This document shows, one piece after another, positions 36,088 through 44,799 of a stretch of 61,565 nucleotides of DNA. Each line of letters starts with the position of its first letter. Position 1 is the first letter of the stretch. The position numbers and the translations under genes were made by a program. This DNA is from Akkermansiaceae bacterium (GTDB taxonomy: Bacteria; Verrucomicrobiota; Verrucomicrobiia; Verrucomicrobiales; Akkermansiaceae): contig CAIRGO010000016.1 of assembly GCA_903878115.1 (NCBI GenBank), positions 1-61,565 of the forward strand. The letters run 5' to 3'. The notes beneath the pieces were generated by a model. It did not search any database, was not told where the DNA came from, and saw nothing but the letters and a program-made list of their open reading frames with translations.

Positions 36088-37230
36088 CTAACTATTCATC
36101 AGCCAACTGATGTGGGGGGTATAGAGGTGAGGCTCTAACAAAAATGAATCGTGGCCTTTATCGGAGTGCACAGTGATTTGGGTCACGTCGATGTCTGCGC
36201 GTTCTAGGTGTAGTGTAAGATCTGCTTGCTCTTCGGGGTAAAAACAGAAATCGCTGTCGATGGAAAAAACCAGCCAGCGCTGTCCAGCGGTGGCAGCTCC
36301 TTCTAACAAATCTCGTGGACTATCAGCACCTGCTTCCTCGACTGCATTGTAGCGCGACCATAGATCAATGATCCGCAAGTAGGTATTGGCATCAAAGCGA
36401 CGGACGAATTTTTTCCCCTGATGAAGCATGTAGGATTGGAATTGATCGCGGACTTTATACCAAGAAAGGGTGTCGCTGTCTTGGATGATGTCTTGTCGGG
36501 CGCGTCGTTCGATCGCATCGAGGTGCACGAATGTTTTGTGTGAAATCATCCGCGCTAGAGCAAGGCCGTAGATCGGTGGTTGACCTGCGTAGTAGTCGCC
36601 TCCATTAAAATTAGGATCGTTTTCGATGGCGAGAATTTGCTCAAATAGGATCAAGCGATTGAGCACTGTTGTCTTAAAACCGGCAGCGATGGATGCCACA
36701 CGTTTTACGCGGGTGGGATAAGTCGTGGCGAAGGTCAAGGCAAGTAAGCCGCCAACCGAGGGGCCGACGATAGCGTGAAGAATATCAATTCCAAGATGGT
36801 CTAACAGAATAGTCGATGCTTTAACCTGATCCGCTGCGGTGACGTGAGGAAAAGTAGAGCCCCAAGGTTTTCCCGTTGCGGGATTGACGGATGATGGTCC
36901 CGTGGTGCCGTAGCAACCGCCAAGGTAGTTAGCGGAAATGATGCAAAATCGGTCGGTATCTAACGCTTTCCCTGGGCCGATCATATCTTCCCACCAGCCA
37001 TCGTGCATTTCTGGTTGCCATAGTTCTCCCACACCTTGAATTTCTGGATTGTGACCAGCTGCATGATGAGAGCCAGATAACGCGTGATAGAGTAGAATTG
37101 CGTTCGTTTTATTCTCATTCAGTTCCCCCCATGTTTCATAGGCGATGCGTAACGACGGCAAAGAATCACCGCAGCGCAGCGAAAATGGCTGCGAAGAATC
37201 GCAAAAGAGAGTGGCAACTGACTGGGGCAC
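36088..37230 (-). CDS. metX: Homoserine O-acetyltransferase
   Basis: MetX acylates homoserine as the first committed step of methionine synthesis. This alpha/beta-hydrolase has the family blocks RIAYETWGELN, YHALSGSHHAAG, WWEDMIGPGKALDTDRFCIISANYLGG (reported in parts here), the nucleophile in VGPSVGG (Ser158), FSIDSDFCFYPEEQ with the catalytic Asp, and DKGHDSFLLE with the catalytic His. The frame is open to 37317 and would overlap the Rrf2 gene by 38 bases. GTG 37230 (VPQSVATLF) gives 380 residues and the normal N-terminus, so it is chosen. It sits behind the cysteine-type Rrf2 regulator, linking methionine and cysteine supply. The stop is TAG. Confidence 0.93.
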   Translation of the reverse strand: MPQSVATLFCDSSQPFSLRCGDSLPSLRIAYETWGELNENKTNAILLYHALSGSHHAAGHNPEIQGVGELWQPEMHDGWWEDMIGPGKALDTDRFCIISANYLGGCYGTTGPSSVNPATGKPWGSTFPHVTAADQVKASTILLDHLGIDILHAIVGPSVGGLLALTFATTYPTRVKRVASIAAGFKTTVLNRLILFEQILAIENDPNFNGGDYYAGQPPIYGLALARMISHKTFVHLDAIERRARQDIIQDSDTLSWYKVRDQFQSYMLHQGKKFVRRFDANTYLRIIDLWSRYNAVEEAGADSPRDLLEGAATAGQRWLVFSIDSDFCFYPEEQADLTLHLERADIDVTQITVHSDKGHDSFLLEPHLYTPHISWLMNS

Positions 37231-37279
37231 AAGGGAAAGATGGTTAGGGCGGACGTTGTAGGGCGTTTTGTGGAGATAA

Positions 37280-37693
37280 TCAAATATAAAACATCGAGTC
37301 ACCCTGTGTGGTGGCAAGCTGCTCTAATGTAATAAAATGAAGGTTTTTTTGAAAATCTTCCGCGAGAGATTTCCATGCTTGCGCTACTCCTGGTCCGGAA
37401 TCGCCTTCCGAACTGACCGAGAAAACGAGTAAAGCAGGGTCGATGGCGTCGACAATTTCCTTTAAGGTAATTGCGGACGGCTCTTTGGCCAGATGGTAGC
37501 CGCCTTCTTTGCCGCGTTTGCTATCGACCAAGCCGGCACGGCGCAGGTCATTGAGAATTTGCACTAAAAAGTTCGCAGACACTGCTTCTCGTTGTGCAAG
37601 TTCATCAAGTCGTGTTATACTCTTCTTGTCGTGTCGCTTCGCGAGCTGTGAAAGCGCTCGACACGCATATTCAAGCTTTTGGGAAATCCGCAT
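37280..37693 (-). CDS. Rrf2-family regulator, CymR-like
   Basis: The 137-residue winged-helix regulator begins MRISQKLEYACRALSQLAKRH and has the Rrf2 core with SITRLDELAQREAVSANFLVQILNDLRRAGLV (helix-turn-helix, in parts) and the wing RGKEGGYHLAKEPSAITLKEIVDAID. It contains no Cys in the region where iron-sulfur Rrf2 members such as IscR have three, so it resembles CymR-type cysteine-metabolism repressors. That fits its neighbours: metX downstream and cysE divergent. The two start codons, 37693 and 37701, are only seven bases apart. A TTGCGC/TTATGT promoter for this gene would lie inside the first codons of cysE. Confidence 0.85.
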   Translation of the reverse strand: MRISQKLEYACRALSQLAKRHDKKSITRLDELAQREAVSANFLVQILNDLRRAGLVDSKRGKEGGYHLAKEPSAITLKEIVDAIDPALLVFSVSSEGDSGPGVAQAWKSLAEDFQKNLHFITLEQLATTQGDSMFYI

Positions 37694-37700
37694 AGAAAAA

Positions 37701-38573
37701 ATGAAACATAATAACGAAGAAAGTGCTAGCGCAAAGGTGAACCAAACTGAAAACGTTCAAGCGCAGGCGAAAGAAACCCGGTTCTGCGGTGGGCGGGATG
37801 TGGATATGGCTTTGCTGTGGCAGCAAATTCGTAGTTCTGCAGAAGCCATTGCTGCGCGTGAACCGCAGATGGCGAAATTACTCGATGATGTGATTCTGCA
37901 GCGTCAGTGTCTAGGCTCTGCGCTGGGAACACGCTTAGCGCGTAAGTTGGCGCGTGAGGATATGTCCCGCGAAGAGCTTGCACCGCTTCTTATTGGTCTA
38001 TTTCGCGATCATCCAGGTCTCACGTGCAGTGCCGCGAAGGATTTGTTAGCCATCCATGAGCGCGACCCTGCGTGTGAATCTCCTTTGCAGCCGTTGCTTT
38101 TTTTCAAAGGATTTTTAGCGATCAGTACCTATCGGGTATCGCATTACTTATGGAATCATGATCGACGCGATTTAGCGTTGTATTTTCAGAGTCTCGCCAG
38201 TGAGGTTTTTGCCGTTGATATCCATCCTGCTGCAAAAATTGGCTGCGGAATATTGTTAGATCATGCTACTAGCTTTGTAGTAGGTGAGACAGCGATCATT
38301 GAAGATGACGTTTCAATTTTGCACGAGGTTACTCTTGGCGGCACAGGTAAGGAATCGGGTGATCGTCATCCGATCGTGCGTTCTGGCGTGTTGATAGGAG
38401 CTGGCGCGAAAATTCTAGGACGCGTCGAGATTGGCACTTGTGCCAAAATTGGTGCTGGTAGCGTGGTGCTCAATGATGTGCCAGCGCACAAAACGGTAGC
38501 AGGTGTGCCTGCCGTGGTAGTCGGTGAGGCAAGGGAGGATGCCCCAGCGCTTGATATGGATCAGCGGATCTGA
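37701..38573 (+). CDS. cysE: Serine O-acetyltransferase
   Basis: CysE acetylates serine for cysteine synthesis. The enzyme has the N-terminal helical domain (MALLWQQIRSSAEAIAAREP, LGSALGTRLARKLA, DPACESPLQPLLFFKGF) and the left-handed beta-helix hexapeptide repeats with the catalytic LDHAT (Asp187-His188 in this numbering) and DRHP (His223), and it ends ALDMDQRI. ATG 37701 gives 290 residues with a polar 35-residue N-terminal extension. ATG 37806 (MALLWQQI) matches the usual family start and would leave a 112-base intergenic region; it is a serious alternative. Control by the divergent Rrf2 regulator is likely. Confidence 0.93.
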   Translation: MKHNNEESASAKVNQTENVQAQAKETRFCGGRDVDMALLWQQIRSSAEAIAAREPQMAKLLDDVILQRQCLGSALGTRLARKLAREDMSREELAPLLIGLFRDHPGLTCSAAKDLLAIHERDPACESPLQPLLFFKGFLAISTYRVSHYLWNHDRRDLALYFQSLASEVFAVDIHPAAKIGCGILLDHATSFVVGETAIIEDDVSILHEVTLGGTGKESGDRHPIVRSGVLIGAGAKILGRVEIGTCAKIGAGSVVLNDVPAHKTVAGVPAVVVGEAREDAPALDMDQRI

Positions 38574-38593
38574 GAGGATCGCCGATGGTCAGA

Positions 38594-39361
38594 TCAAGAA
38601 GGAGAGCCGTTTTGAATAATGTCGTAAAAGCTCTGTGCATCGAGTGATGCACCGCCGATCAGTGCGCCATCAATATCGGGACAAGCCATCAGTTCAGCCG
38701 CATTGTTAGGCTTTACGCTGCCACCGTACTGGATACGAAGTTTTCCAGAAACTTCAGCACCGTAAAGATCGGTGATCACGCTGCGGACAAAGGCATGTGC
38801 CTCTTGCGCTTGCTCTGCTGAGGCGGTAACTCCAGTGCCGATCGCCCAAACGGGCTCGTATGCGATTACGCTATCTTCCAAATCGTGGGCAGTTATACCT
38901 TCTAGCCCTTCGGTGATTTGAGAACGCAAAATCGATTCGAGTTTGCCTGCATTCCGCTCTTCCAGTGTTTCGCCGATACAGAAAATCAGTTTCAAGCCAA
39001 CTTGGCGTGCCTTGATCATTTTGGCGTTGATGATGGCATTGGTTTCACCAAAAATTGAACGTCGCTCACTATGACCGATGATCACATGGCGCACAAGAAT
39101 CTCGCGCAGCATTTTAACGCTGATTTCACCAGTGTAGGCTCCATCATCAAATTGCGAACAATTTTGCGCGGCAACTTCGATTCCTCGACCATCACGCAGT
39201 GCTTCTGTCAGGACTGCTAGGGAGATAAAAGGTGCTGCGATCACAATATCACTGGTTTGACGACCGGTGAGTTTGTTGAGAAAAGATTTCGCAAAGGCTT
39301 CTGTGTCCGAAGGACCTTTGTTCATTTTCCAGTTGGCGGCGAAGATAGGACGGCGATACAT
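38594..39361 (-). CDS. tpiA: Triosephosphate isomerase
   Basis: TpiA interconverts dihydroxyacetone phosphate and glyceraldehyde 3-phosphate. The 255-residue protein has the family residues: Asn and Lys in FAANWKMN (near 9-14), the electrophilic His in VIIGHSERR, the catalytic Glu in VIAYEPVWAIGTG, and the phosphate loops IQYGGSVKP and DGALIGGASL. Length is normal. It lies 39 bases after pgk on the same strand, forming a glycolytic pair. It is convergent with cysE. Confidence 0.97.
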   Translation of the reverse strand: MYRRPIFAANWKMNKGPSDTEAFAKSFLNKLTGRQTSDIVIAAPFISLAVLTEALRDGRGIEVAAQNCSQFDDGAYTGEISVKMLREILVRHVIIGHSERRSIFGETNAIINAKMIKARQVGLKLIFCIGETLEERNAGKLESILRSQITEGLEGITAHDLEDSVIAYEPVWAIGTGVTASAEQAQEAHAFVRSVITDLYGAEVSGKLRIQYGGSVKPNNAAELMACPDIDGALIGGASLDAQSFYDIIQNGSPS

Positions 39362-39400
39362 AGTGTTCGAATTGTTAATGTTGGATTGGTTGTAGTAATA

Positions 39401-40594
39401 TTAGATCGATGAAAGAGCAGCGACGCCAGGAAGTTCTTTTCCTTCTAGCAATTCGAGTGAAGCGCCACCGCCAGTGGAGATGAAGTTCATATCGTCATCG
39501 AGCCCAAATTTGTTGACCGCAGTTACGGAGTCACCACCGCCGACGATTGATACAGCATCTGCATCAGCCACAGCCTGTGCTATCGCCCGTGTGCCTTCGG
39601 CAAATGAACCGATCTCAAAGACGCCCATGGGGCCGTTCCAGAGAATTGTTTTAGCACTGGCAATTTCTTTAGTGAATTCAGCGATCGCCTGAGTACCGAT
39701 ATCGATGCCTTCCCAACCGTCGGGGATTTCTCCTCCGTTGGCATAGACTTCGGTGACTTTCGTCTCGGCTCCGTCTTTGAATTCCTGAGTGATGCGATTG
39801 TCGGCAGGCAGCAAGAAACGAATTCCCTTGGCTTTCGCATTGGCGAGAATCTCTAACGCGAGTTCTAACTTATCGTTCTCCACACGCGAGCCGCCCATGT
39901 TATATCCTTGAGCCTTCAGGAACGTGTAGGCCATAGCGCCACCGATGATGAAAGTATCAGCCTTTGCCATCAGTGAATTGATCACTTGAATTTTATCAGA
40001 AACTTTTGCTCCACCCATGATGACGAGGAAGGGACGTTCGGCTTGGTCGAGTTTATCAACTAGGTATTCCAATTCCCGCGCCATCAATAATCCCATCGCA
40101 CTTTTTTTCACAAAATGTGTAACTCCCTCTGTGGAGGCATGGGCGCGGTGCGCGGTGCCGAAGGCATCATTGACGAAAATTTCAGCGGATCCTGCAAGTT
40201 TCTTCGCGAAGTCAGAATCGTTGTTTTCCTCTTCTGCATAAAATCTGGTATTTTCTAAGAGCAATACTTGTCCTGCTTGCAGACCTGCGCGTAAGGCTGC
40301 GACTTCTTCACCAATCACATCCGGAGCAAGCGTTACTGGTTGACCTAAAAGCTCACTCAAGCGCACAGCTGCTGGTTGCAAGGTAAGGGCTGGAGTCACG
40401 CCTTGCGGACGACCAAGATGCGAACAAAGCACCAATTTGGCACCGCCAGCAAGAAGAAGTTGAATCGAAGGAACGGCAGCGGTGATCCGTGTGTCGTCGG
40501 TGATTGCACCGTCTTTGAGCGGCACATTAAAGTCAACGCGCATGAGCACTTCTTGATTGCGGACGTCTAAATTGGTGATGGATAACTTGGCCAT
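39401..40594 (-). CDS. pgk: Phosphoglycerate kinase
   Basis: Pgk makes ATP from 1,3-bisphosphoglycerate. The 397-residue protein has the family N-terminal motif VLMRVDFNVPLKDG, LCSHLGRPQG, LLLENTRFY, FVNDAFGTAHRAHAST, the VIMGGAKVSDKI core, TFIIGGAMAYTFL, the ILWNGPMGVFE segment and the C-terminal SIVGGGDSVTAV followed by FISTGGGASLELLEG. ATG 40594 (MAKLSI) is chosen; the frame extends upstream to 40690 without homology. It has a strong -35 (TTGACA) 36 bases before the start, predicting leaderless transcription, and is followed by tpiA. Confidence 0.97.
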   Translation of the reverse strand: MAKLSITNLDVRNQEVLMRVDFNVPLKDGAITDDTRITAAVPSIQLLLAGGAKLVLCSHLGRPQGVTPALTLQPAAVRLSELLGQPVTLAPDVIGEEVAALRAGLQAGQVLLLENTRFYAEEENNDSDFAKKLAGSAEIFVNDAFGTAHRAHASTEGVTHFVKKSAMGLLMARELEYLVDKLDQAERPFLVIMGGAKVSDKIQVINSLMAKADTFIIGGAMAYTFLKAQGYNMGGSRVENDKLELALEILANAKAKGIRFLLPADNRITQEFKDGAETKVTEVYANGGEIPDGWEGIDIGTQAIAEFTKEIASAKTILWNGPMGVFEIGSFAEGTRAIAQAVADADAVSIVGGGDSVTAVNKFGLDDDMNFISTGGGASLELLEGKELPGVAALSSI

Positions 40595-40601
40595 GGGCAG
40601 T

Positions 40602-40630
40602 GGGTAAGGGGAAGTGGGAACGAATGTCAA
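40602..40630 (-). promoter_or_regulatory. Predicted leaderless promoter of pgk-tpiA
   Basis: On the minus strand a perfect TTGACA (40630-40625), a 17-base spacer and TTACCC (40607-40602) lie seven bases before the ATG at 40594. The -10 is weak; the -35 is perfect. Confidence 0.5.
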
Positions 40631-40725
40631 GCACCTCTGAGCAAGAAATGTGCCTATTTTCGGGATTATTACTCGACCTTTGTCATGCAAGCCCTATTCT
40701 CCGCCCGACCAAAATTACAATAATC

Positions 40726-41712
40726 ATGAAAAGAACTACACTAATGACAGCGGTTGCCTTTTCCTTTCTCACACTAACATCTGTATTCGCAGGTGGTGAA
40801 GGATGGTTAACCGATATGGAGGCCGCGAAAAAGCAAGCAGCCGAGGAGAAAAAAGACTTATTGCTCGATTTCACCGGTTCCGACTGGTGCGGCTGGTGCA
40901 TCAAGTTGAACGAAGAAGTCTTTTCCAAGGAGCCTTTCAAAGTAGGAACAAAGGATAAATTTGTGCTCGTGGAGCTCGACTTTCCTCGCAAAAAAGAACT
41001 GGAGCCAAAACTTAAGGAGCAAAATACTGCCTTGCAAAAGCAAATGAAGATCCGTGGTTTCCCCTCGATCATTCTCTGCGATGCCACTGGTAAGCCTTAT
41101 GCAAAAACTGGTTATCAAGCAGGTGGTCCTGAGAAGTATGTTACCTCTCTCGATGAGTTGCAAGCCGTTCGCATAAAACGCGATGCTTCATTTGCCGCTG
41201 CGGAAAAGGCAACGGATGATGCAGAAAAAGCAAAATTTCTTGTGGAAGGTCTGCAAGCGATGGACGAAGAGCTCGTTGAGACTTGCTATTCAGATGTGGT
41301 CGATAAAGTTGCCGCTCTCGATAAAGAGGATAAAACTGGTTATGTAAAAGCCCGCAAAGATGCCGCTGCTAAAAAAGAAGCTGCTGAAAAGGGCCAAGCT
41401 GCGGTGCAGGAATTCATGAGTGCTAAAATTCAGCCGCTGATGCAGGCGAAAGAATTTGATAAAGCTCTCACAGAAGTGAAAAGCTACATCAAGGAGAATC
41501 CAGAGACACCAGAACAATTCAAAGTTGGTTTGCTGATGAACATCGGTCTTGCTGGCCCGATGAGCAAAGGTGATGCCGATGCCGCAAATGCTGTCGTTGA
41601 TGAAGTAGGCAAAGCCTATCCTGAAAGCGATGTTGCGAAAAATGCTGACAAAATCAAGGAGAGTTTGAAGAAACGCTTTGAAAGCATGCCGAAATCTGCT
41701 CCCAAAGAGTAG
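40726..41712 (+). CDS. Exported thioredoxin-like protein with CGWC active site
   Basis: The 328-residue protein starts with a signal peptide (MKRTTLMTAVAFSFLTLTSVFA) at ATG 40726. Residues about 24-150 form a thioredoxin fold with the redox motif CGWC at 55-58 and a cis-Pro segment GFPSIILCD, as in DsbD-gamma or DUF255-like thioredoxins. The C-terminal 180 residues are Lys/Ala/Glu-rich helices of unknown role. It is expected in the periplasm as a disulfide reductase or oxidase. A TACAAT lies five bases before the ATG but without a good -35. The gene ends in TAG and a strong terminator follows. Confidence 0.85.
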   Translation: MKRTTLMTAVAFSFLTLTSVFAGGEGWLTDMEAAKKQAAEEKKDLLLDFTGSDWCGWCIKLNEEVFSKEPFKVGTKDKFVLVELDFPRKKELEPKLKEQNTALQKQMKIRGFPSIILCDATGKPYAKTGYQAGGPEKYVTSLDELQAVRIKRDASFAAAEKATDDAEKAKFLVEGLQAMDEELVETCYSDVVDKVAALDKEDKTGYVKARKDAAAKKEAAEKGQAAVQEFMSAKIQPLMQAKEFDKALTEVKSYIKENPETPEQFKVGLLMNIGLAGPMSKGDADAANAVVDEVGKAYPESDVAKNADKIKESLKKRFESMPKSAPKE

Positions 41713-41725
41713 TTGATTCCTTTAC

Positions 41726-41765
41726 CAAAAAAGCGCCATGGTTCACACCGTGGCGCTTTTTTTAT
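41726..41765. terminator. Bidirectional terminator between the thioredoxin-like gene and yebC
   Basis: An inverted repeat with the arms AAAAAAGCGCCA and TGGCGCTTTTTTT surrounds a short GC-rich loop. A-run and T-run flanks allow termination of both convergent genes. Confidence 0.88.
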
Positions 41766-41779
41766 GGAGAAGAATCGCG

Positions 41780-42490
41780 TTAGGCTATGTTGGTGAACAC
41801 CGCTTGCACGTCGTCGTCGTCTTCGATCTTGTCGATTAATTTTTCTACTTCTTCGAGTTGTTCATCGGTCAACTCGATTGGATTACTAGCAACTCGTCGC
41901 AGTTCTGCTTTTTTTACTACGATGCCTAATTGCTCGACCGCATGTGTTAATGTCGCGAAGCTCGAATAATCAGCATAGGCAGTAACGATCCCGTCTTCTT
42001 CGATCAATTCCTCTAGCCCACCATCGATCAGTGCGAATTCGATTTCTTCCAAGTCCATCCCTGGGATTAATGCGAATTCCACAGCAGCTTTGCGTGAGAA
42101 TAAAAAATCTAACGATCCACTGGGTGCCATCTGACCACCGTTTTTATTGAAATAAGTTTTGATGTTGGTCACCGAACGATTGGAATTGTCAGTGGCGCAC
42201 TCGATGAATAGCAACACACCATGCGGACCTTTGCCCTCGTAGTTTACCTCGACGATGTCCTGTGCATCTTTCGCGGCGGCGCGTTTGATCGCGGCATCGA
42301 TGTTATCTTTCGGTAAATTTTCAGCTTTTGCATTGGCGATGGCCATACGCAGTTTCGCATTACTCTCTGGATCTGGACCGCCTTCTTTCGCGGCCATGGT
42401 CAGAATTTTTGCTAGTTTAGGAAACACCTTGGACATCTTGTCCCAGCGTGCTTCTTTCGCTCGTCTTCTACATTCAAATGCTCGTCCCAT
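41780..42490 (-). CDS. yebC: YebC/PmpR-family protein (translation factor/regulator)
   Basis: The 236-residue protein has the family order: a short N-terminal RRAKEARWDKMSKVFPKLAKIL, then GGPDPESNAKLRMAIANAKAENLPKDNIDAAIKRA (given in part), NYEGKGPHGVLLFIECATDN, and an acidic C-terminus with LTDEQLEEVEKLIDKIEDDDDVQAVFTNI. YebC proteins bind DNA or ribosomes; recent work on the family indicates help in translation of proline stretches. The N-terminus is GRAFECRRRAKEARW rather than the more usual AGHSKWANIKHRK, as in the YeeN-like branch. It is a single gene convergent with the thioredoxin-like gene. Confidence 0.95.
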   Translation of the reverse strand: MGRAFECRRRAKEARWDKMSKVFPKLAKILTMAAKEGGPDPESNAKLRMAIANAKAENLPKDNIDAAIKRAAAKDAQDIVEVNYEGKGPHGVLLFIECATDNSNRSVTNIKTYFNKNGGQMAPSGSLDFLFSRKAAVEFALIPGMDLEEIEFALIDGGLEELIEEDGIVTAYADYSSFATLTHAVEQLGIVVKKAELRRVASNPIELTDEQLEEVEKLIDKIEDDDDVQAVFTNIA

Positions 42491-42627
42491 AATGATTGCT
42501 ATTGTTATAAAAATTGGTGGGTCTGCGAAACAGTGCCCGACCCATTGAAACGGAAAATCGAAAAAGAACCAATACTTGTTTACAAAAAAAATGGGGTAGG
42601 GGACTTTCCGTCTTTTATCAATAAAGA

Positions 42628-44256
42628 TTATTTTTTACCTTTCGTGGGCTTTGGAAAAACGCCCACTCGTTTGGCCCAGGTTTCCCATTGGTCGGAGAGA
42701 GCTTTTACTTTATCGGGAAATTTACTCGCGAGATCATTCAGTTCGGTGCCGTCTTTGTTGATCTGATAAAGTTCCCATTTTTCCGGTTTCAATCCGCTGG
42801 GTTGTGCGATGTTAGCACCGACAAGTTTCCACTCGCCATCACGAATAAAGGCGTTGTTTTCATGCTCGATGCAAATGGGAGATTTTCGAGCTAAAGATTT
42901 CCCATCGAAGGCGGGGCTGAGCGATAGCCCGTCGAGAGGGATAATTGGATGGTCGTGAAACGTGGTAGGATATTTCGCACCAGTCACATCAACTACAGTC
43001 GCCATCACATCAATCAACTGCGCCGGTTCACGAAACCAATCGCGCCCTGCCTTGATTCGCGCTGGCCAATGCGCGATGAATGGAGTGTTGCAGCCTCCTT
43101 CATGCGCAAAGTGTTTGTAGAGACGATACGGGGTGTTAGACGCATTCGCCCATGCAACGCCGTAGCTAGTTTGATTGAGTTCACTATTGGGTTCTCGTCC
43201 TTTCACGGGATCACCGAGACCTAAAACAGCACCTTCTGCGCAGGCTCCATTGTCGGAGAGAAAAAGGATCAAGGTGTTATCAAATGCTTGGTTCTTTTTT
43301 AGTGTTGATAATAGGTCACCAATTTTTTGATCGATGCGGTCAATCATCGCCGCATACGCCGCCATACGATATTCACAGGCATCTTGTTTTGTTGCATCTA
43401 CAGTATCCCATGCGGGAACCGCAGGGTCGCGCGCTGTCATTTTCCATGAAGCGGGAATCAATCCTGATGCCAGTTGTCGTTGATAGCGTTCGGCGCGTAA
43501 TTGATCCCAACCAGCTTTGTATTTTCCGCGATATTTTGCGAGTTCTTGATCTGGCGCGAGCAGTGGCCAATGCGGTGCAGTGTAGGCAAGGTAGAGAAAA
43601 AATGGTTGATCTTTTTTCTCTGATTTTTTGTGATCATTGATGAAGCCAATCGCATGATCGGTGAAAGCATCTGTTGAATAAAACGCTCGCTCGCTGGTGG
43701 ACTTCGGAGTTGGATCGGGTGTGTTGCCATCGTACATGATGCGATCACCGTAGGGAATGAAATGATGGATCGCGCCATGGAGGCAGCCGTAGTATCGATC
43801 AAATCCACGTTGCAATGGCCAGTCCGCTTGATCTTTGCCGGCGAGATGCCATTTTCCTGTCATGAAAGTCGCATAGCCAGCGGACTTGGCAACCTGCGCC
43901 AAGGTAACGCATGAATTGTTGATGTTTCCTTGATAAGCAGTAGGTATCTTGCTGTTCGTCTCATTGCTACCCTCGGCAGTCATGTGACCTATGCCGGTTT
44001 GGTGCGGGTGAAGACCAGTAAGCAATGTCGCGCGCGTGGGGCAGCAGCGAGCTGAGTTATAAAATTGCGTAAATCGCAGGCCGTTGTGAGCAAGGGCATC
44101 GAGGTTAGGGGTATCGATTTCACCACCATATGGTTTGATGTCAGAAAACCCCATGTCGTCCACCATGATTACGATGACGTTAGGCTTAGCACTAATCGTT
44201 TCCGCGCTAGCCATAGCACTTGAAAGGAGAGAAATGGCGATAAGAAGATTTTTCAT
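42628..44256 (-). CDS. Secreted arylsulfatase (sulfatase family)
   Basis: The 542-residue protein has a signal peptide (MKNLLIAISLLSSAMASAET) and the sulfatase N-terminal domain: metal-binding NVIVIMVDDMGFSD (Asp33, Asp34) and the active-site signature CCPTRATLLTG, where Cys71 in C-x-P-x-R is converted to formylglycine. GKWHL (near 130) and a later DNGACAEG segment with the metal ligands Asp-Asn follow. It hydrolyses sulfate esters, probably from polysaccharides, in the periplasm or outside. A maturase is not in the window. It follows a small membrane protein gene by six bases on the same strand. Confidence 0.95.
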   Translation of the reverse strand: MKNLLIAISLLSSAMASAETISAKPNVIVIMVDDMGFSDIKPYGGEIDTPNLDALAHNGLRFTQFYNSARCCPTRATLLTGLHPHQTGIGHMTAEGSNETNSKIPTAYQGNINNSCVTLAQVAKSAGYATFMTGKWHLAGKDQADWPLQRGFDRYYGCLHGAIHHFIPYGDRIMYDGNTPDPTPKSTSERAFYSTDAFTDHAIGFINDHKKSEKKDQPFFLYLAYTAPHWPLLAPDQELAKYRGKYKAGWDQLRAERYQRQLASGLIPASWKMTARDPAVPAWDTVDATKQDACEYRMAAYAAMIDRIDQKIGDLLSTLKKNQAFDNTLILFLSDNGACAEGAVLGLGDPVKGREPNSELNQTSYGVAWANASNTPYRLYKHFAHEGGCNTPFIAHWPARIKAGRDWFREPAQLIDVMATVVDVTGAKYPTTFHDHPIIPLDGLSLSPAFDGKSLARKSPICIEHENNAFIRDGEWKLVGANIAQPSGLKPEKWELYQINKDGTELNDLASKFPDKVKALSDQWETWAKRVGVFPKPTKGKK

Positions 44257-44262
44257 TATATG

Positions 44263-44598
44263 TTAGATATCTGGTGACTGGTTTTCTCGATCTTCCTCCG
44301 GAATCGAATCAACCAGCGGAGGAATACTCTTTAGTTGCTTCCAAGCTTTCGCGATGACGAGAAAAAACATCACCATGGCGAGGATATCGACTAACGGAAA
44401 ATAGGCGTCAAGCAATGGCGACCCCTGCTCTTGCATAAACGTTTTTACAAACCATTTTAGCGCCACCACAAAAAGTAGTAAGCCATTGCCTACGATGATC
44501 GGATACATCCAGAAGCGTGGAGACAAATACCCCTTAGCAAGTGCTGTTTTGTGAAACATCACCGCAGCAATGACAGACATGATTACGAGAATATACAT
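44263..44598 (-). CDS. Small three-helix membrane protein upstream of the sulfatase
   Basis: The 111-residue protein has hydrophobic helices at about 2-20, 29-48 and 66-84 and an acidic C-terminus (VDSIPEEDRENQSPDI). No family is recognised. The gene ends six bases before the sulfatase gene, so the two are likely cotranscribed. No promoter was convincing; TTACTC and TACGTT upstream have the right spacing but poor match. Confidence 0.65.
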   Translation of the reverse strand: MYILVIMSVIAAVMFHKTALAKGYLSPRFWMYPIIVGNGLLLFVVALKWFVKTFMQEQGSPLLDAYFPLVDILAMVMFFLVIAKAWKQLKSIPPLVDSIPEEDRENQSPDI

Positions 44599-44762
44599 AA
44601 TGTAATGAACGTAGCGCCGTCAGCGTAATCGAGTAAGTAAATAATTGCTACAGTAATATGTTACGTAGAAGTAATGAGTCAGTAAAGTGGCCGAATCATG
44701 AGGCCGCGTGATCGATAATTTAGTGCCGAATTTTGCCACAATTAATTTTACGATCTTTTCTA

Positions 44763-44791
44763 TTGACAGCTACCTTTTAATGCAAGATACT
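44763..44791 (+). promoter_or_regulatory. Predicted leaderless promoter of the PadR gene
   Basis: A perfect TTGACA at 44763-44768, 17 bases, and GATACT at 44786-44791 lie eight bases before the ATG at 44800. This is the clearest example of the window's start-proximal promoters. Confidence 0.65.
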
Positions 44792-44799
44792 GTGCGTGG

